DNA of 64,000 bases from an uncultured Collinsella sp. (GTDB taxonomy: Bacteria > Actinomycetota > Coriobacteriia > Coriobacteriales > Coriobacteriaceae). The stretch is from contig CAKUGF010000002.1 in NCBI GenBank assembly GCA_934654585.1, positions 115,180 to 179,179 of the forward strand, read 5' to 3'. Positions 8,110 through 20,078 of this stretch are shown in pieces. A program made the translations under genes and the position numbers. The notes under the pieces were generated by a model. That model made no database searches and was not told where the DNA came from. It was given only the letters and a program-made list of their open reading frames with translations. The stretch's first letter is position 1. Each line of letters begins with the position of its first letter.

Positions 8110-8940
8110 CTAGAGCTCCTCTCCGGCGGCCGTGAGCTCTGCCATGGCCTGCTCGAACTGTTCATCGTTGGGGGCCTTGCCGTGCCAGCCAACCTGGTTC
8201 TCCATAAAGGAGACGCCCTTGCCCTTCGTGGTCTCGGCGATGATGGCGGTCGGCTGACCCTTGGTGGCGCGAGCCTCGGCAAAGGCGGCGCGAATCTGGC
8301 CGAAGTCGTTGCCGTCGGCGAGCTCCACCACATGGAACTTAAAGGCACGGAACTTGTCGGCAAGCGGCATGGGGTCGTTGACCTCCTCGACGGGGCCGTC
8401 GATCTGCAGGCCGTTGTGGTCGACGATCACGCAGAGGTTGTCGAGCTGCTGGTTGCCGGCAAACATGGCGGCCTCCCAGACCTGGCCCTCCTCGCTCTCG
8501 CCATCGCCCAGCAGGGCGTACGTGCGGTAAGTATCGCCCCAGTGCTTGGCGGCAACCGCCATGCCCACGGCGGCGGAGATGCCCTGGCCCAGCGAGCCGG
8601 TGGACATATCGACACCCGGGGTGTCGTTCATGTTGGGATGGCCCTGCAGGTGGCTGCCGATATGGCGCAGCGTCTCGAGGTCCTCCTTGGGGAAGAACCC
8701 GCGCTCGGCGAGCACGGCGTACAGACCCGGAGCGCAATGGCCCTTGGAGAGCACAAAGCGGTCGCGGTCGGCCTTGCGGGAATCGGCCGGGTCGACGTTC
8801 ATTTCCTCAAAGTACAGATAGGTCATGATGTCGGCAGCGCCGAGCGAACCGCCCGGATGGCCGGACTTGGCAGCGTGCACACCGGTGACGATGCCCTTCC
8901 TTACCTCGTTGGCAACCTTTTTGAGCTCTTCGTCGCTCAT
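8110..8940 (-). CDS. Transketolase, N-terminal subunit
   Basis: A 276-residue protein with the thiamine diphosphate-binding domain of transketolase. It shows the expected KSGHPGGSLGAADI motif, SKGHCAPGLYAVL, the GDGESEEGQVWEA diphosphate/Mg motif and a loop ending near DHNGLQIDG. It pairs with the downstream C-terminal subunit to form the complete enzyme of the non-oxidative pentose phosphate pathway. AAGGAAGG lies a few bases upstream of the ATG at 8940. An A/T-rich stretch 60-130 bases upstream, around 9030-9090, is the likely promoter region. Confidence 0.94.
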   Translation of the reverse strand: MSDEELKKVANEVRKGIVTGVHAAKSGHPGGSLGAADIMTYLYFEEMNVDPADSRKADRDRFVLSKGHCAPGLYAVLAERGFFPKEDLETLRHIGSHLQGHPNMNDTPGVDMSTGSLGQGISAAVGMAVAAKHWGDTYRTYALLGDGESEEGQVWEAAMFAGNQQLDNLCVIVDHNGLQIDGPVEEVNDPMPLADKFRAFKFHVVELADGNDFGQIRAAFAEARATKGQPTAIIAETTKGKGVSFMENQVGWHGKAPNDEQFEQAMAELTAAGEEL

Positions 8941-9148
8941 TGTGCCTTCCTTTCATCCTCTTAAGACAAGATGCGCACGGCACGGAAAGGTAATCCCAAC
9001 ACAGCCGCGATGCACGTACGTCATCCATTATGCTGGAAACTGGAGGCTTTACCAGAGTTTTTATCATTATTTGAGCAATTTAGCAGGCAGACGTCCAGAT
9101 GAAACGGTTTAGCAATGTGAACGTCTTTTGGATGGAACGCAGCCTGCC

Positions 9149-10039
9149 CTATGCGTTGATGTCCTTGAAGCCCTCGCCAAAGGTTTCCGTCACGTCGGCC
9201 ACGGTCACGATGGCACGCGGGTCACGCTCGCGCACGATGGTCTTGAGCGTGTTGAGCTCGCGGCGGCTCACGATCACCATGATCACCGGCTTCTCGGCAC
9301 CCGAGTACATACCAGTCGCCCTCAACTTGGTGCAGCCGCGACCCAGGCCATACATGATGTCGGCCGCGATATCGGGAAAGTTATCCGAGATGATGAGCAC
9401 CATACGGCGCCTGTTGCCGCCGTCGACCACGGCATCGATCACATAACCGCTAATGACCATCGAAAGTCCCGCGTACAGCGCGTTTTCGACCGAAAAGACC
9501 GGGGCGGACAGCGCACACACGGCAACATCGATCGCCATGACGGTGGAGCCCACCGGCAACGACGTATTGCGCGAGATAATCTGGCCGATGGTATCGGAGC
9601 CACCGGTGTTGGCGCCGGCGCGCAGCACCATGCCGTAGCCGATGCCCGTGATAATGCCGCCCCACATGGCGGGAAGCATAAGATCGGAGTGTGCCAGCGG
9701 TGCCACAAACGGAGCGAACAGGTCGGTGAAAAAGCCCAGCAGCACAAAGCCCGTCGCGGTCTGCACCACGTAGAACATGCCGCCCGCGCGCATAACCACC
9801 AGCAGCAGCAAGGCGTTCATCACAATGGTCTGAATACCGACAGGCAGCGAGATGCCGTGCGACGCGCCGACCGCCTGGATAATGGTGGCAAGACCCGTAA
9901 CGCCACCGGCAGCAAGGCCGTTGGGAATCAAGAACAGGTCCGTCGCGATGGCTGCCAGAGCACAGCCAAACATGATCTTGGGCAGATCATGAAAGAAGTT
10001 CATCGAAAGAATGCGCTTGATGTCCAGACGATATGCCAT
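9149..10039 (-). CDS. YitT-family membrane protein (DUF2179 C-terminus)
   Basis: A 296-residue integral membrane protein of the YitT family. About five or six hydrophobic helices occupy residues 25-200 and include the family-typical IPNGLAAGGVTGLATI and ANTGGSDTIGQII segments. A soluble C-terminal DUF2179 domain of about 80 residues follows. The substrate is unknown; family members are widespread in Firmicutes and Actinobacteria. The ATG at 10039 has GGGAGGT just upstream. That Shine-Dalgarno sequence directly abuts the T-run of a hairpin at 10052-10080, leaving no room for a promoter between them, so expression probably depends on read-through from prfB or an internal promoter. Confidence 0.9.
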   Translation of the reverse strand: MAYRLDIKRILSMNFFHDLPKIMFGCALAAIATDLFLIPNGLAAGGVTGLATIIQAVGASHGISLPVGIQTIVMNALLLLVVMRAGGMFYVVQTATGFVLLGFFTDLFAPFVAPLAHSDLMLPAMWGGIITGIGYGMVLRAGANTGGSDTIGQIISRNTSLPVGSTVMAIDVAVCALSAPVFSVENALYAGLSMVISGYVIDAVVDGGNRRRMVLIISDNFPDIAADIMYGLGRGCTKLRATGMYSGAEKPVIMVIVSRRELNTLKTIVRERDPRAIVTVADVTETFGEGFKDINA

Positions 10040-10051
10040 GCTACCTCCCTC

Positions 10052-10080
10052 AAAAAAGCGCACCCAAACGGATGCGCTTT
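10052..10080 (-). terminator. Hairpin with T-run between prfB and the yitT-like gene
   Basis: AAAGCGCACCC (10055-10065) pairs with GGATGCGCTTT (10070-10080) with one mismatch and a short loop, followed by TTTTTT on the minus strand. It ends about a dozen bases before the next start codon, so it acts as either a leaky terminator or an attenuator. Confidence 0.75.
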
Positions 10081-10171
10081 GAACTTCTCGCTCTCTTTGA
10101 TTCTACCGATTCGGCGGGCAAATACCACCCCTGAACGGGGCTTGAAGCAGCCCGAAGCTCTGCCCAAGGAT

Positions 10172-11319
10172 TTAGGCGTCCGAGCCTTCCGCATCGGCGT
10201 TGCCGGTTGCCCAGCGATGGTAGCCGATCACAAACGGATCCAGGTCGCCATCGTCAAGAACGGCCTCGACATTGCTGGTCTCGACACCCGAACGCAGGTC
10301 CTTGACCATCTGATACGGATAGAGCACGTAGCTGCGAATCTGGTTGCCAAAACCGATCGTGGTCTTGGGTCCGCGAATCTCGTCGAGTGCCTCGGCACGC
10401 TTCTCAAGCTCGATCTCGTACAGGCGGGCCTTGAGGATCTGCATGCATGCGGCCTTGTTCTGGATCTGACTGCGCTCGTTTTGGCAGGTAACCACAATGC
10501 CGCTGGGAAAATGCGTCACGCGCACGGCGGAATCGGTGGTGTTGACGCCCTGGCCGCCCGGGCCGCTCGCGTGATACACATCCACGCGAATGTCGTCGGG
10601 ACTGATCTCGATATCGATATCATCGGGCAGCACGGGGATGACCTCGACGCCGGCAAACGTGGTCTGGCGACGCTTCTTGTCGTCGGTAGGGCTAATGCGC
10701 ACCAAGCGGTGCACACCGGCCTCGGCGCGAAGCATGCCAAACGCGTCCTTGCCCTCGACGGTAAAGGTCGCACGGTCGATGCCGATGACCTCGGCTGCGG
10801 GGCAATCGTTGATGGTGACCTTCCAGCCGCGACGCTGGCAGTACTTCATGTACATCTTAAAGAGCATGAAGGTCCAGTCCTGCGCCTCCAGGCCACCCTG
10901 TCCGGGCTTGATGGTCACGATCGCGTCGCCATGGTCGAACTCGCCGGTGAACCAACTCGAAAGCTCGAGTTCATCGATGGCGCGGGCCAGGCGCTCCGCC
11001 GTAGCGGCAGCCTCCTCGCGCAGGGCGGCGGCATCGGGGTCGCCACCCATCTCCTCGGCAAGCTCCAGCGCCGCGCGAGCATCGGAAAGCTCGCCGCGTG
11101 CGTTGTCCACGGCGGCGATGTCCTCCTTGGCGCGGGCGATCTCCTCCATCGTGGCGCGGGCGGCGTCGGCGTCATCCCAAAAGCCAGGAGCCACGCTCTT
11201 GGCCTCGAGCTCGGTCACGCGCGTGCGCTTCTCGTCCAAATGGAGATACGACTCGACCTCGCCGAGCCGGTCCGCAAACGCGTCCAGCTCGGCGGGCGTT
11301 ACCTCTAAAGCCTCGGCCA

Positions 11320-11320
<1 letters not shown>
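10172..11320 (-). CDS. prfB: Peptide chain release factor 2
   Basis: A 382-residue class I release factor. It has the GGQ peptidyl-hydrolase loop (SGPGGQGVNTTDSAV) and the RF2-type C-terminus (RSYVLYPYQMVKDLRSGVE), so it is RF2, which ends translation at UGA and UAA. Two features are unusual. The anticodon-recognition tripeptide, SPF in ordinary RF2, reads SPT (RISPTDDKKRRQT; codons AGC CCT ACC near 10690). Also, no programmed +1 frameshift or early in-frame TGA is present: the frame is open from the ATG. The start codon shares its A with the secA stop (TAATG), so RF2 is translationally coupled to secA, a common secA-prfB order. Confidence 0.96.
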
Positions 11321-14127
<2,807 letters not shown>

Positions 14128-14258
14128 GTGGTTTTCCTTTTTTTGGCCATCGCCCATGCCGTGCAGCCTTGGGCGAGTTAAACACAGATAATTGTACTTT
14201 AGCCAAACAAGGCGCGCCCTATACGGTCGACCTCGACCGCCACGTAATAACTACGACC

Positions 14259-14295
14259 AACCTGCCAAAAAGGGACAGGTTTATTTTGGCAGGTT
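14259..14295. repeat. Intergenic palindromic element, family C copy 2
   Basis: AACCTGCCAAAA (14259-14270) is perfectly inverted at 14284-14295 around AGGGACAGGTTTA. It lies upstream of secA and only 29 bases from a family B element. Confidence 0.8.
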
Positions 14296-14324
14296 TTATC
14301 TGGGCAAACGCCGCTTCTCTGCCA

Positions 14325-14393
14325 ATTGGTGCAAGCGAACCTGCCCCCTACGCACCAATCTAGTGCAATGGGGTCAGGTTAGTTTGCACCAAT
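14325..14393. repeat. Intergenic palindromic element, family B copy 1 (double unit)
   Basis: Two roughly 33-base units in inverted orientation. Each is bounded by TTGGTGCAA-like and TTGCACCAA-like ends and contains an AACCTGaCCCC or GGGGTCAGGTT core. The outer ends ATTGGTGCAA and TTGCACCAAT are perfectly inverted. Copies also occur at 28338 and 30500. Confidence 0.85.
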
Positions 14394-14394
14394 A

Positions 14395-14434
14395 AAAGAA
14401 AAGGGCCGCGCACCCGGATGGATGCGCGGCCCTT
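14395..14434 (-). terminator. Terminator of rpmE
   Basis: AAGGGCCGCGCA (14401-14412) pairs perfectly with 14423-14434. The minus strand then reads TTCTTTTATT. Confidence 0.8.
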
Positions 14435-14469
14435 ATGCCATGAATGCGAGCGATTCCGCGGCGAGCTAT

Positions 14470-14895
14470 TTACTCAGCAGCCTCGGTGGTCTCGGCCTCG
14501 GCAGCGGCCTCCTCGACGGGAGCCTCTGCGGGAGCCTCGGCGGCCTGCTTGGCAGCCTCCTCGGCAAACTTAGCGGCACGCTTAGCCTTCTCGGCAGCCT
14601 TGGCCTCAGCGGCGGCCTTGCGAGCGGCCTCGGCCTCAGCAGCCTTGGCGGCCTTGGCAGCCTTGGCCTCCTCGGCCTTCTTGAGCTGAGCGGCAGCGGC
14701 GCCACCGAACTTGTCGGCGAAGCGCTGGACGCGTCCACCGGTGTCGACGAACTTCTGCTGGCCGGTGTAGAACGGGTGGCACTCGTTGCAAAGCTCGACC
14801 TTCATCTCGGACACGGTAGCGTGCGTCTTGAAGGTGTTGCCGCAGGAGCACGTCACCGTGCACTCGACATACTGGGGATGGATACCCTGCTTCAT
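14470..14895 (-). CDS. rpmE: 50S ribosomal protein L31 (bL31) with acidic/alanine-rich tail
   Basis: The first 70 residues are a standard bL31, a large-subunit protein at the subunit interface. It has the four-cysteine zinc form (CSCG and [10 protein letters not shown]), so it is the zinc-containing rather than the zinc-independent version. bL31 is normally 66-85 residues; this protein is 141 because of a tail of about 70 residues made almost only of Ala, Lys and Glu, probably a long helix. AAGGAG precedes the ATG at 14895. A comparable tail is seen on L17 in this window, so tail growth may be a lineage trait. A terminator follows directly. Confidence 0.95.
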   Translation of the reverse strand: MKQGIHPQYVECTVTCSCGNTFKTHATVSEMKVELCNECHPFYTGQQKFVDTGGRVQRFADKFGGAAAAQLKKAEEAKAAKAAKAAEAEAARKAAAEAKAAEKAKRAAKFAEEAAKQAAEAPAEAPVEEAAAEAETTEAAE

Positions 14896-15081
14896 GGTAG
14901 GACTCCTTATTGGTCAGGCGCTGGTTACCGATCAGCGCATAAGGCGTCTTGGTTTCCGACCAAGACAACAAACTCGGCTATGGTACCACGGCGCCGCGCG
15001 TCCCACAAAAGGTTCACGGTCTTTTCGGAACGACACGAGCTGGACCTTAAATATCAACTTCATCCGAACACTCCCCCACAT

Positions 15082-16890
15082 TCATCTCTCGTATGTATCG
15101 AGGTATTCCTGCTTGAGCGTCTGCGAGGACGACTTGATCTTTTCCACGAGCGTGCCGGCTTCGATGAAGTAGAACGAGTTGGTAAGGTCTGCCAGGTCGT
15201 CGAGTAGATGGCTTGAAATGAGCACGCTGCGTCCCCGCGCCACTTCGCTGCGCATCGCGTCGCAGGAGGTTTTCCGTTTTCCCGGATCGAGGCCGTTCAG
15301 CGGTTCATCGAGGATGAGGTACGGGCAATCGGTCGCTATCGCCATGGCAAGCTTTACCTGCTGCTTCATTCCTGTCGAGAGTTTACGGGTCGGCTTGTCG
15401 AGATATGGGGAGATTCCGAGGGAGTCGCAGAGCGAGTCGATGTCGGCGGCCGATTCCCACGCCTCCCTAACGAAAGCAAGGTGCTCGATGGCCGATAGCG
15501 TGGGATAGAGATCCGCGCTGCCCGAAGAGCTCAGGTAGACGAGTTCTGCAAATTCGGCTGATCGACGTTGGCAGATTCCGTCTGCCGCCAGGCTTCCCGA
15601 GCGGATGCGGGTGGGAAATTGGCCCGACAGCGCTTCAAGAAGGGTGGTTTTCCCCGAGCCGTTGGGAGCAACGAGGCCCGCCGCCGTTCCCGGGCTCAGG
15701 AAAAGCGACCCGATTGAAAGTATCGTCGTGCTTCCGTATCCCACGCTCGCGTCTAGAAGCTCGAGCCCATGGTGCTTTTTCGCGGGTCCAGGCTGTTTGG
15801 GGGAACGTGTCGCAACGGCGCCGACCGTAAAAAAGACCGCGACGTATGCCAGGGCCACGGCAAGCATCGATGCGCTGCCTGAACCGGAGCCAATGAATTC
15901 TGTCGGGAAGCATCCTACGTAACCCGTTGCCTCGATAGGCGAGAATACGGGCAGTGGCAGGAGCCCGAGCACGGCATTATGCCCTAGTGCCGAATCGGAC
16001 AATAACGGGAATGCCGGGGCCGCGACAAGCAGCGCGGAGGTAAGAGGGCCCGCGAGGACGCGCCTCGTTGCGGTCGATAGGACGGCGGAGCAAACGGATA
16101 TCAAGGTTCCGCCCGCAAGCAGCGCGAGAAGCAGGGCTGTGAAGACGTTTCCCGCGGTCGTGGTGGTAAGCGCGCCGTCATGGAAGAAGGCGATCGGGTA
16201 CCCAATTTGCCCGAAGCCGTTTAGGACCAAGGCGTAAATGCCCCCGGGTGCGAGGCCGGCGAGGAGCATCGCGGTCCCCGCGACGATTATCGAAAACACG
16301 ATCTGAATAAGGCGCCGGAATTTGGGCACGGGCGCCTTTGCCGCCAGGGTCCCGGGCCTTGTGGCGCCGAGCACGAGTATCGACGAGAGAAGGAAGGGGA
16401 TGAAGGGAAGGAAAGACGGCGCCGTGGCAATGGCGTAAGGCAGGAAGGAAAGGAATGGCAGGTCGTTTGCGGAGGCCGGGATATCCGTGATGCCGGAGCT
16501 GCTCAGGGCACGGCAATATGCGAGCGCTGCGTCATTGGTCTCTTGGTCTCCCACGATGGACCCGGATTGGAAGCCTTCGCCCATGAGCGCGTAGTAGCTC
16601 TCGGCAGAATCGAGAAAGGCGGCGTCGGTTTGAGCGGCAAGGGCGGCGTTCGCGTATCTTGCAAGCTCCGCGTCATTTTGCTGCTCTGGAGATAGGTCTG
16701 TGCCGCTGGCCTGGGGCGCGCGCGTATTGAATGCGTCGACAAAGCTCTGCATGCCCTGTTTCATAAAGAAGGGCCCGTAGATGGGTGAATTGAACGCAAT
16801 GGGGACGGAAAAGGCTGCAGCGAGAACGAGCGTACAAATCCATACGGCCTTGTCTCTTAGGATTAGTTTGAGAAGAAGTCGACAGTACAT
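15082..16890 (-). CDS. ABC transporter, permease fused to ATPase
   Basis: A 602-residue fusion. Residues 1-365 are a permease with about seven hydrophobic helices and a loop of about 100 residues between the first two. Residues 380-602 are a full ATPase: Walker A APNGSGKT, signature LSTGMKQQ and Walker B YLILDEP. A motif NGFGQIGYPI at 224-233 matches motifs in both halves of the neighbouring 740-residue permease, so the three membrane modules are homologous. Permease-first fusions of the ABC-2 type are unusual. It is the last gene of an apparent operon starting with a small secreted peptide at 20444. Export or resistance for that peptide is the likeliest role; the substrate is not known. Confidence 0.85.
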   Translation of the reverse strand: MYCRLLLKLILRDKAVWICTLVLAAAFSVPIAFNSPIYGPFFMKQGMQSFVDAFNTRAPQASGTDLSPEQQNDAELARYANAALAAQTDAAFLDSAESYYALMGEGFQSGSIVGDQETNDAALAYCRALSSSGITDIPASANDLPFLSFLPYAIATAPSFLPFIPFLLSSILVLGATRPGTLAAKAPVPKFRRLIQIVFSIIVAGTAMLLAGLAPGGIYALVLNGFGQIGYPIAFFHDGALTTTTAGNVFTALLLALLAGGTLISVCSAVLSTATRRVLAGPLTSALLVAAPAFPLLSDSALGHNAVLGLLPLPVFSPIEATGYVGCFPTEFIGSGSGSASMLAVALAYVAVFFTVGAVATRSPKQPGPAKKHHGLELLDASVGYGSTTILSIGSLFLSPGTAAGLVAPNGSGKTTLLEALSGQFPTRIRSGSLAADGICQRRSAEFAELVYLSSSGSADLYPTLSAIEHLAFVREAWESAADIDSLCDSLGISPYLDKPTRKLSTGMKQQVKLAMAIATDCPYLILDEPLNGLDPGKRKTSCDAMRSEVARGRSVLISSHLLDDLADLTNSFYFIEAGTLVEKIKSSSQTLKQEYLDTYER

Positions 16891-17043
16891 TTAGAAGCAC
16901 CTACGTTCCTCAAAGAATTGTTAGATTAAAAGTAACAGACCGGATGAAGATACGTGCGACGGGGGCGAGGCGAATGGCTGAGCGGTATCGATATGCGGGT
17001 TCATCGGTATCACATTGGCCACATAGATTTTTAACTTGCATTT

Positions 17044-17793
17044 CTACCCGCCCTTTTCGTAGAGTCGCCGATACGTGCTTAGCGCACCCTCGGCGCGTCC
17101 GGCAGGCTTTGCGAAATGGGATCCAGGAGACTTCGGCGCAGCATCATCTTGCGGAATGCTTCTAATGAGCCTCCCATCCTTCAAAAACAGAATCTCATCG
17201 CACAGCCTATCGACCGAATCCAAGATGTGGGATGACATGATGATGCACGTACCAGAATCGGCCAGCTTCCTGAGAATCTCGGAATGCAAGTCCACCCTGC
17301 TGGGGTCGAGCGCGTTCATGGGCTCATCTAATAGAAGGTACCGCGCGCCCGTCGCATACGCAATCGCCAGGGTAAGCTGCTGCTTCATGCCCTGGCTCAG
17401 AGTGCGGATCCTCATCTTCGCGAACTCGCCTATCTGCGTTTGTTCCACTATCTCTTCGATATCGCGAGCATGCGGCCACATATCGCAAACCATCTTGAGG
17501 TGATCTTCCGCACGCAATCCGGGATACAGCAGCGTCCCCTCACCAGGTGCATAGAAGATCATAGAACGGACCTCTCTCGCACCCGTACCCTGCACCTCAT
17601 CCAGAACGATGCTCCCGTCCACGCGAGGACCCGGCAAACCTGCCATCGCACGCAGCAACGTCGTCTTTCCATACCCGTTCGGAGCGACGAGACCGTAGAC
17701 CGTACCCGGGGCAAACTCAGCGTTCACCGAATCTACGAGCACCTTCTTTCCATAAGAGATCGTCAGCGTTTGAAGGTCAATCATCGAGATCAT
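17044..17793 (-). CDS. ABC transporter ATP-binding protein
   Basis: A 249-residue stand-alone ATPase of the ABC-2/CcmA-like class. It shows Walker A APNGYGKT, signature LSQGMKQQL, Walker B YLLLDEP and the H-loop SSHILDS. The Walker A Gly-to-Ala change (APNG rather than GPNG) and the SxGMKQQ signature are shared with the fused ATPase at 15082-16890, so the two domains are close paralogues. The ATG at 17793 overlaps the stop of the upstream permease by four bases (ATGA), giving tight coupling. A 150-base gap separates it from the fused transporter gene, and the two ATPases may work as a heterodimer. Confidence 0.9.
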   Translation of the reverse strand: MISMIDLQTLTISYGKKVLVDSVNAEFAPGTVYGLVAPNGYGKTTLLRAMAGLPGPRVDGSIVLDEVQGTGAREVRSMIFYAPGEGTLLYPGLRAEDHLKMVCDMWPHARDIEEIVEQTQIGEFAKMRIRTLSQGMKQQLTLAIAYATGARYLLLDEPMNALDPSRVDLHSEILRKLADSGTCIIMSSHILDSVDRLCDEILFLKDGRLIRSIPQDDAAPKSPGSHFAKPAGRAEGALSTYRRLYEKGG

Positions 17794-20012
17794 CCCCTTT
17801 CGATCTTTGGAACACTCAGGCGCACCATCAACGGAGATACGGCGCCCAAGACCACCAGCAGAGCGCCCGATGCGCCGACGACCTCTCCAAAAGGCATCGC
17901 GTTCGTCCCTCGCCCAAGGAACCCAATCGTCCCCACCTGGGAAGCGGGATCAAACGAGGCGAATGGAGCCAGCAGCGCGACGCCCATGCCCACGCTTTCA
18001 ACATGAGCGCTCAACGAACCCAACACCAAGAGAACCGCGCAAACCATTCCGGTGACAACGGGGTTGCGGCTAATCGCTGCTGTCAACGCAGCGACGACGG
18101 AAATCACGCCGTATGCCATGACCAGCAACGGAATACTGCACAACACCGCCTCCCCCACCATGGACGTTGTCGAAGCTCCCGCCCGAATGAGAGCGACGGG
18201 ATACTCCGATCCACCCGCACCGTTCTTAATCACGGACACAACGACAGCGGGAACCATCGACACCAAAAGCAGCACCAAGCCAAGCAGGAGAGCCAGCGCA
18301 ACAGCCGTCAGAAAACGCACATGCGCTGTTGCGGGGATCTGGAGAACCAGAAGGGAACGACACTGCAGGTGGGTGCACGCGAGCGATGTGACAACCACGG
18401 GCAACAGCAAAAATAAGGAGGGAAGCGCTGCCTGGAGATACGAAAGGAGGATTAATGGGGGCATCTTCGTACTTAACTCGTAAACCTTGGGGTCCGGCAA
18501 GCTCGCGATCGACTCAAGCAGAAGGGCGCGCGCCTCCGCACGAGAAGGAGTCTCCGGCTCGATTCCGATCGATTGCAGGAGAGTCGCATCTGCCGCGCCC
18601 AGCTCACCTCGAGCGCGCTCGTACGTCGCAAGGCTTCGAAACCCCTCCGCAGGCATAGGCGCGTACACGAAACCCGAAAGAGCATCCCGCATGTCTTCCA
18701 GGGCCGCTTTGCCCTCGACGTCCATATTCGCAGCGTTCTGCTCTAGATACCGATCTATTGAACGGAGCTCCCCATCCCTATACCGAACAGCGGAAACGTT
18801 ATCAGCGTCAGGAAACATCTCGACCAGAGCCGGGGCCAGCATCGTCGCCGACATTGCAATCGCGCATACGGCGAGGGTAGGAGAACGCAGGAGCAGTTTC
18901 CCCATCGTTCTTACGTATGCAACGGCGGAGGCACAAGCGCTCGAACGAGTTGCCGTTCTCGATGCAGTGAAGGAACCTCTCTCAAGACAAATCGGGGATA
19001 TCGGGCACGCGCAGCCGCTCTTTCCAGCAACGCAAAGCAGGCTAATTGCCAGCACCTCGATCCCGATTGCGCATACGAGGGCAATCGCGCCACGCTCGAA
19101 GCAAAGTCCAGGCAGATTCACTATCTGCGTTGTCGGGTACGGGCTATAGGCGCCGACGGTCAACTCAGTGTTCGCATACGTAAGGGGATTCAACAGGGCG
19201 AACTCACGTAAAGCGATGGATCTTCCGTAATACCCGGGAACCATCATCACCCCCATCAGGGCACATACGAACACGATTCCAAGCGTAGGGTTATTGGCAA
19301 TCTTCACGGCAAGGTGAACGACAAGCGAGATGAACGCTGCCACCAAGAATTGCAAGATGGCCGTCTGCGCGAACACCAGCCAAGCCGGTTTGATAACCGG
19401 AGTCGCATATTGAATGTAGCCTATCGGATAGAACGGCGAGCCCGGGCCATTCTTCACAAGCGCGGCGATTATCCCTGGAAGATTGATGGCGAGGACGGCA
19501 AGCATTGCAAAAACACTCGCCCATACGCTCGATGCAACAAGTCTACCCAGCTCGCCCATCGGTGCCTGGATGATGAGCTTTTCACGTTTGTTAAGACGCG
19601 CGGCAAGGAACGAGACGGCAACGGCCGTTGCGACCCATAGCAAGTACTCCTTCGATCCGTCATAATAGGTGTACTCTCCATCCGATATCTGCAGAAACGG
19701 AAGTAGGGGAGAGAGCGGTGCCAAGATAAGACGTCCCGCGGCAAGAGGGTACAGAAGCGCGGGCATGCTTGATGAAGAGGTATAGACACCGTCCTCCCCC
19801 GCATTCACAAGCGCATCCGCATAGGATGCTGACAATTCCTGCTCAACACGGGTTATTCCCGACTCGAGGTATTCGACCCGTCCGTCGATGCCAGCCGCGC
19901 TCCTGAAGACGGGCAGAGCACAAAGAACCATCAACGCAACAACGACAACACAGAGCGACCTGGAGGAGAGAAGCGACCTAAAGATCGCCTTCGAGATTTT
20001 GAGCATATTCAT
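17790..20012 (-). CDS. Duplicated ABC permease (two membrane modules in one chain)
   Basis: A 740-residue membrane protein made of two homologous permease halves (about 1-330 and 365-740). Each has a first helix, a large external loop, then five or more helices. Equivalent motifs are NGPGSPFYPI at 188-197 and NGAGGSEYPV at 597-606, both matching NGFGQIGYPI in the fused transporter downstream. With the two ATPases nearby the locus encodes three permease modules and two ATPases. The ATG at 20012 has AAGG upstream and lies after the hairpin at 20044-20070; the frame is open back to 20078, but those codons lie inside the hairpin. It resembles no family I can name with confidence; bacteriocin-associated transport or immunity is a possibility. 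Confidence 0.8.
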   Translation of the reverse strand: MNMLKISKAIFRSLLSSRSLCVVVVALMVLCALPVFRSAAGIDGRVEYLESGITRVEQELSASYADALVNAGEDGVYTSSSSMPALLYPLAAGRLILAPLSPLLPFLQISDGEYTYYDGSKEYLLWVATAVAVSFLAARLNKREKLIIQAPMGELGRLVASSVWASVFAMLAVLAINLPGIIAALVKNGPGSPFYPIGYIQYATPVIKPAWLVFAQTAILQFLVAAFISLVVHLAVKIANNPTLGIVFVCALMGVMMVPGYYGRSIALREFALLNPLTYANTELTVGAYSPYPTTQIVNLPGLCFERGAIALVCAIGIEVLAISLLCVAGKSGCACPISPICLERGSFTASRTATRSSACASAVAYVRTMGKLLLRSPTLAVCAIAMSATMLAPALVEMFPDADNVSAVRYRDGELRSIDRYLEQNAANMDVEGKAALEDMRDALSGFVYAPMPAEGFRSLATYERARGELGAADATLLQSIGIEPETPSRAEARALLLESIASLPDPKVYELSTKMPPLILLSYLQAALPSLFLLLPVVVTSLACTHLQCRSLLVLQIPATAHVRFLTAVALALLLGLVLLLVSMVPAVVVSVIKNGAGGSEYPVALIRAGASTTSMVGEAVLCSIPLLVMAYGVISVVAALTAAISRNPVVTGMVCAVLLVLGSLSAHVESVGMGVALLAPFASFDPASQVGTIGFLGRGTNAMPFGEVVGASGALLVVLGAVSPLMVRLSVPKIERG

Positions 20013-20043
20013 CGCCAACCTTAACCTCATCCAGTCGGAACAG

Positions 20044-20070
20044 AGGGGCCGAACAAAATGCTCGGCCCTT
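20044..20070 (-). terminator. Possible attenuator between peptide gene and transporter
   Basis: A nine-pair stem (20044-20052 with 20062-20070, one G-U) lies immediately after the peptide stop. It lacks a strong T-run, which fits partial termination that would give more peptide mRNA than transporter mRNA. Confidence 0.45.
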
Positions 20071-20078
20071 CCTCGCAT

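Noticed and set aside
9128-11308. A 726-codon open frame on the plus strand opposite prfB and the yitT-like gene
   Set aside because: It mirrors two conserved minus-strand genes, has the His/Gln/Gly-rich composition of antisense frames in GC-rich DNA and no ribosome binding site.
15082-16890. Calling the permease-ATPase fusion a sequencing frameshift joining two genes
   Set aside because: The frame is continuous through a plausible linker (about 365-380) and there is no start signal before the ATPase domain, so a real fusion is more likely.
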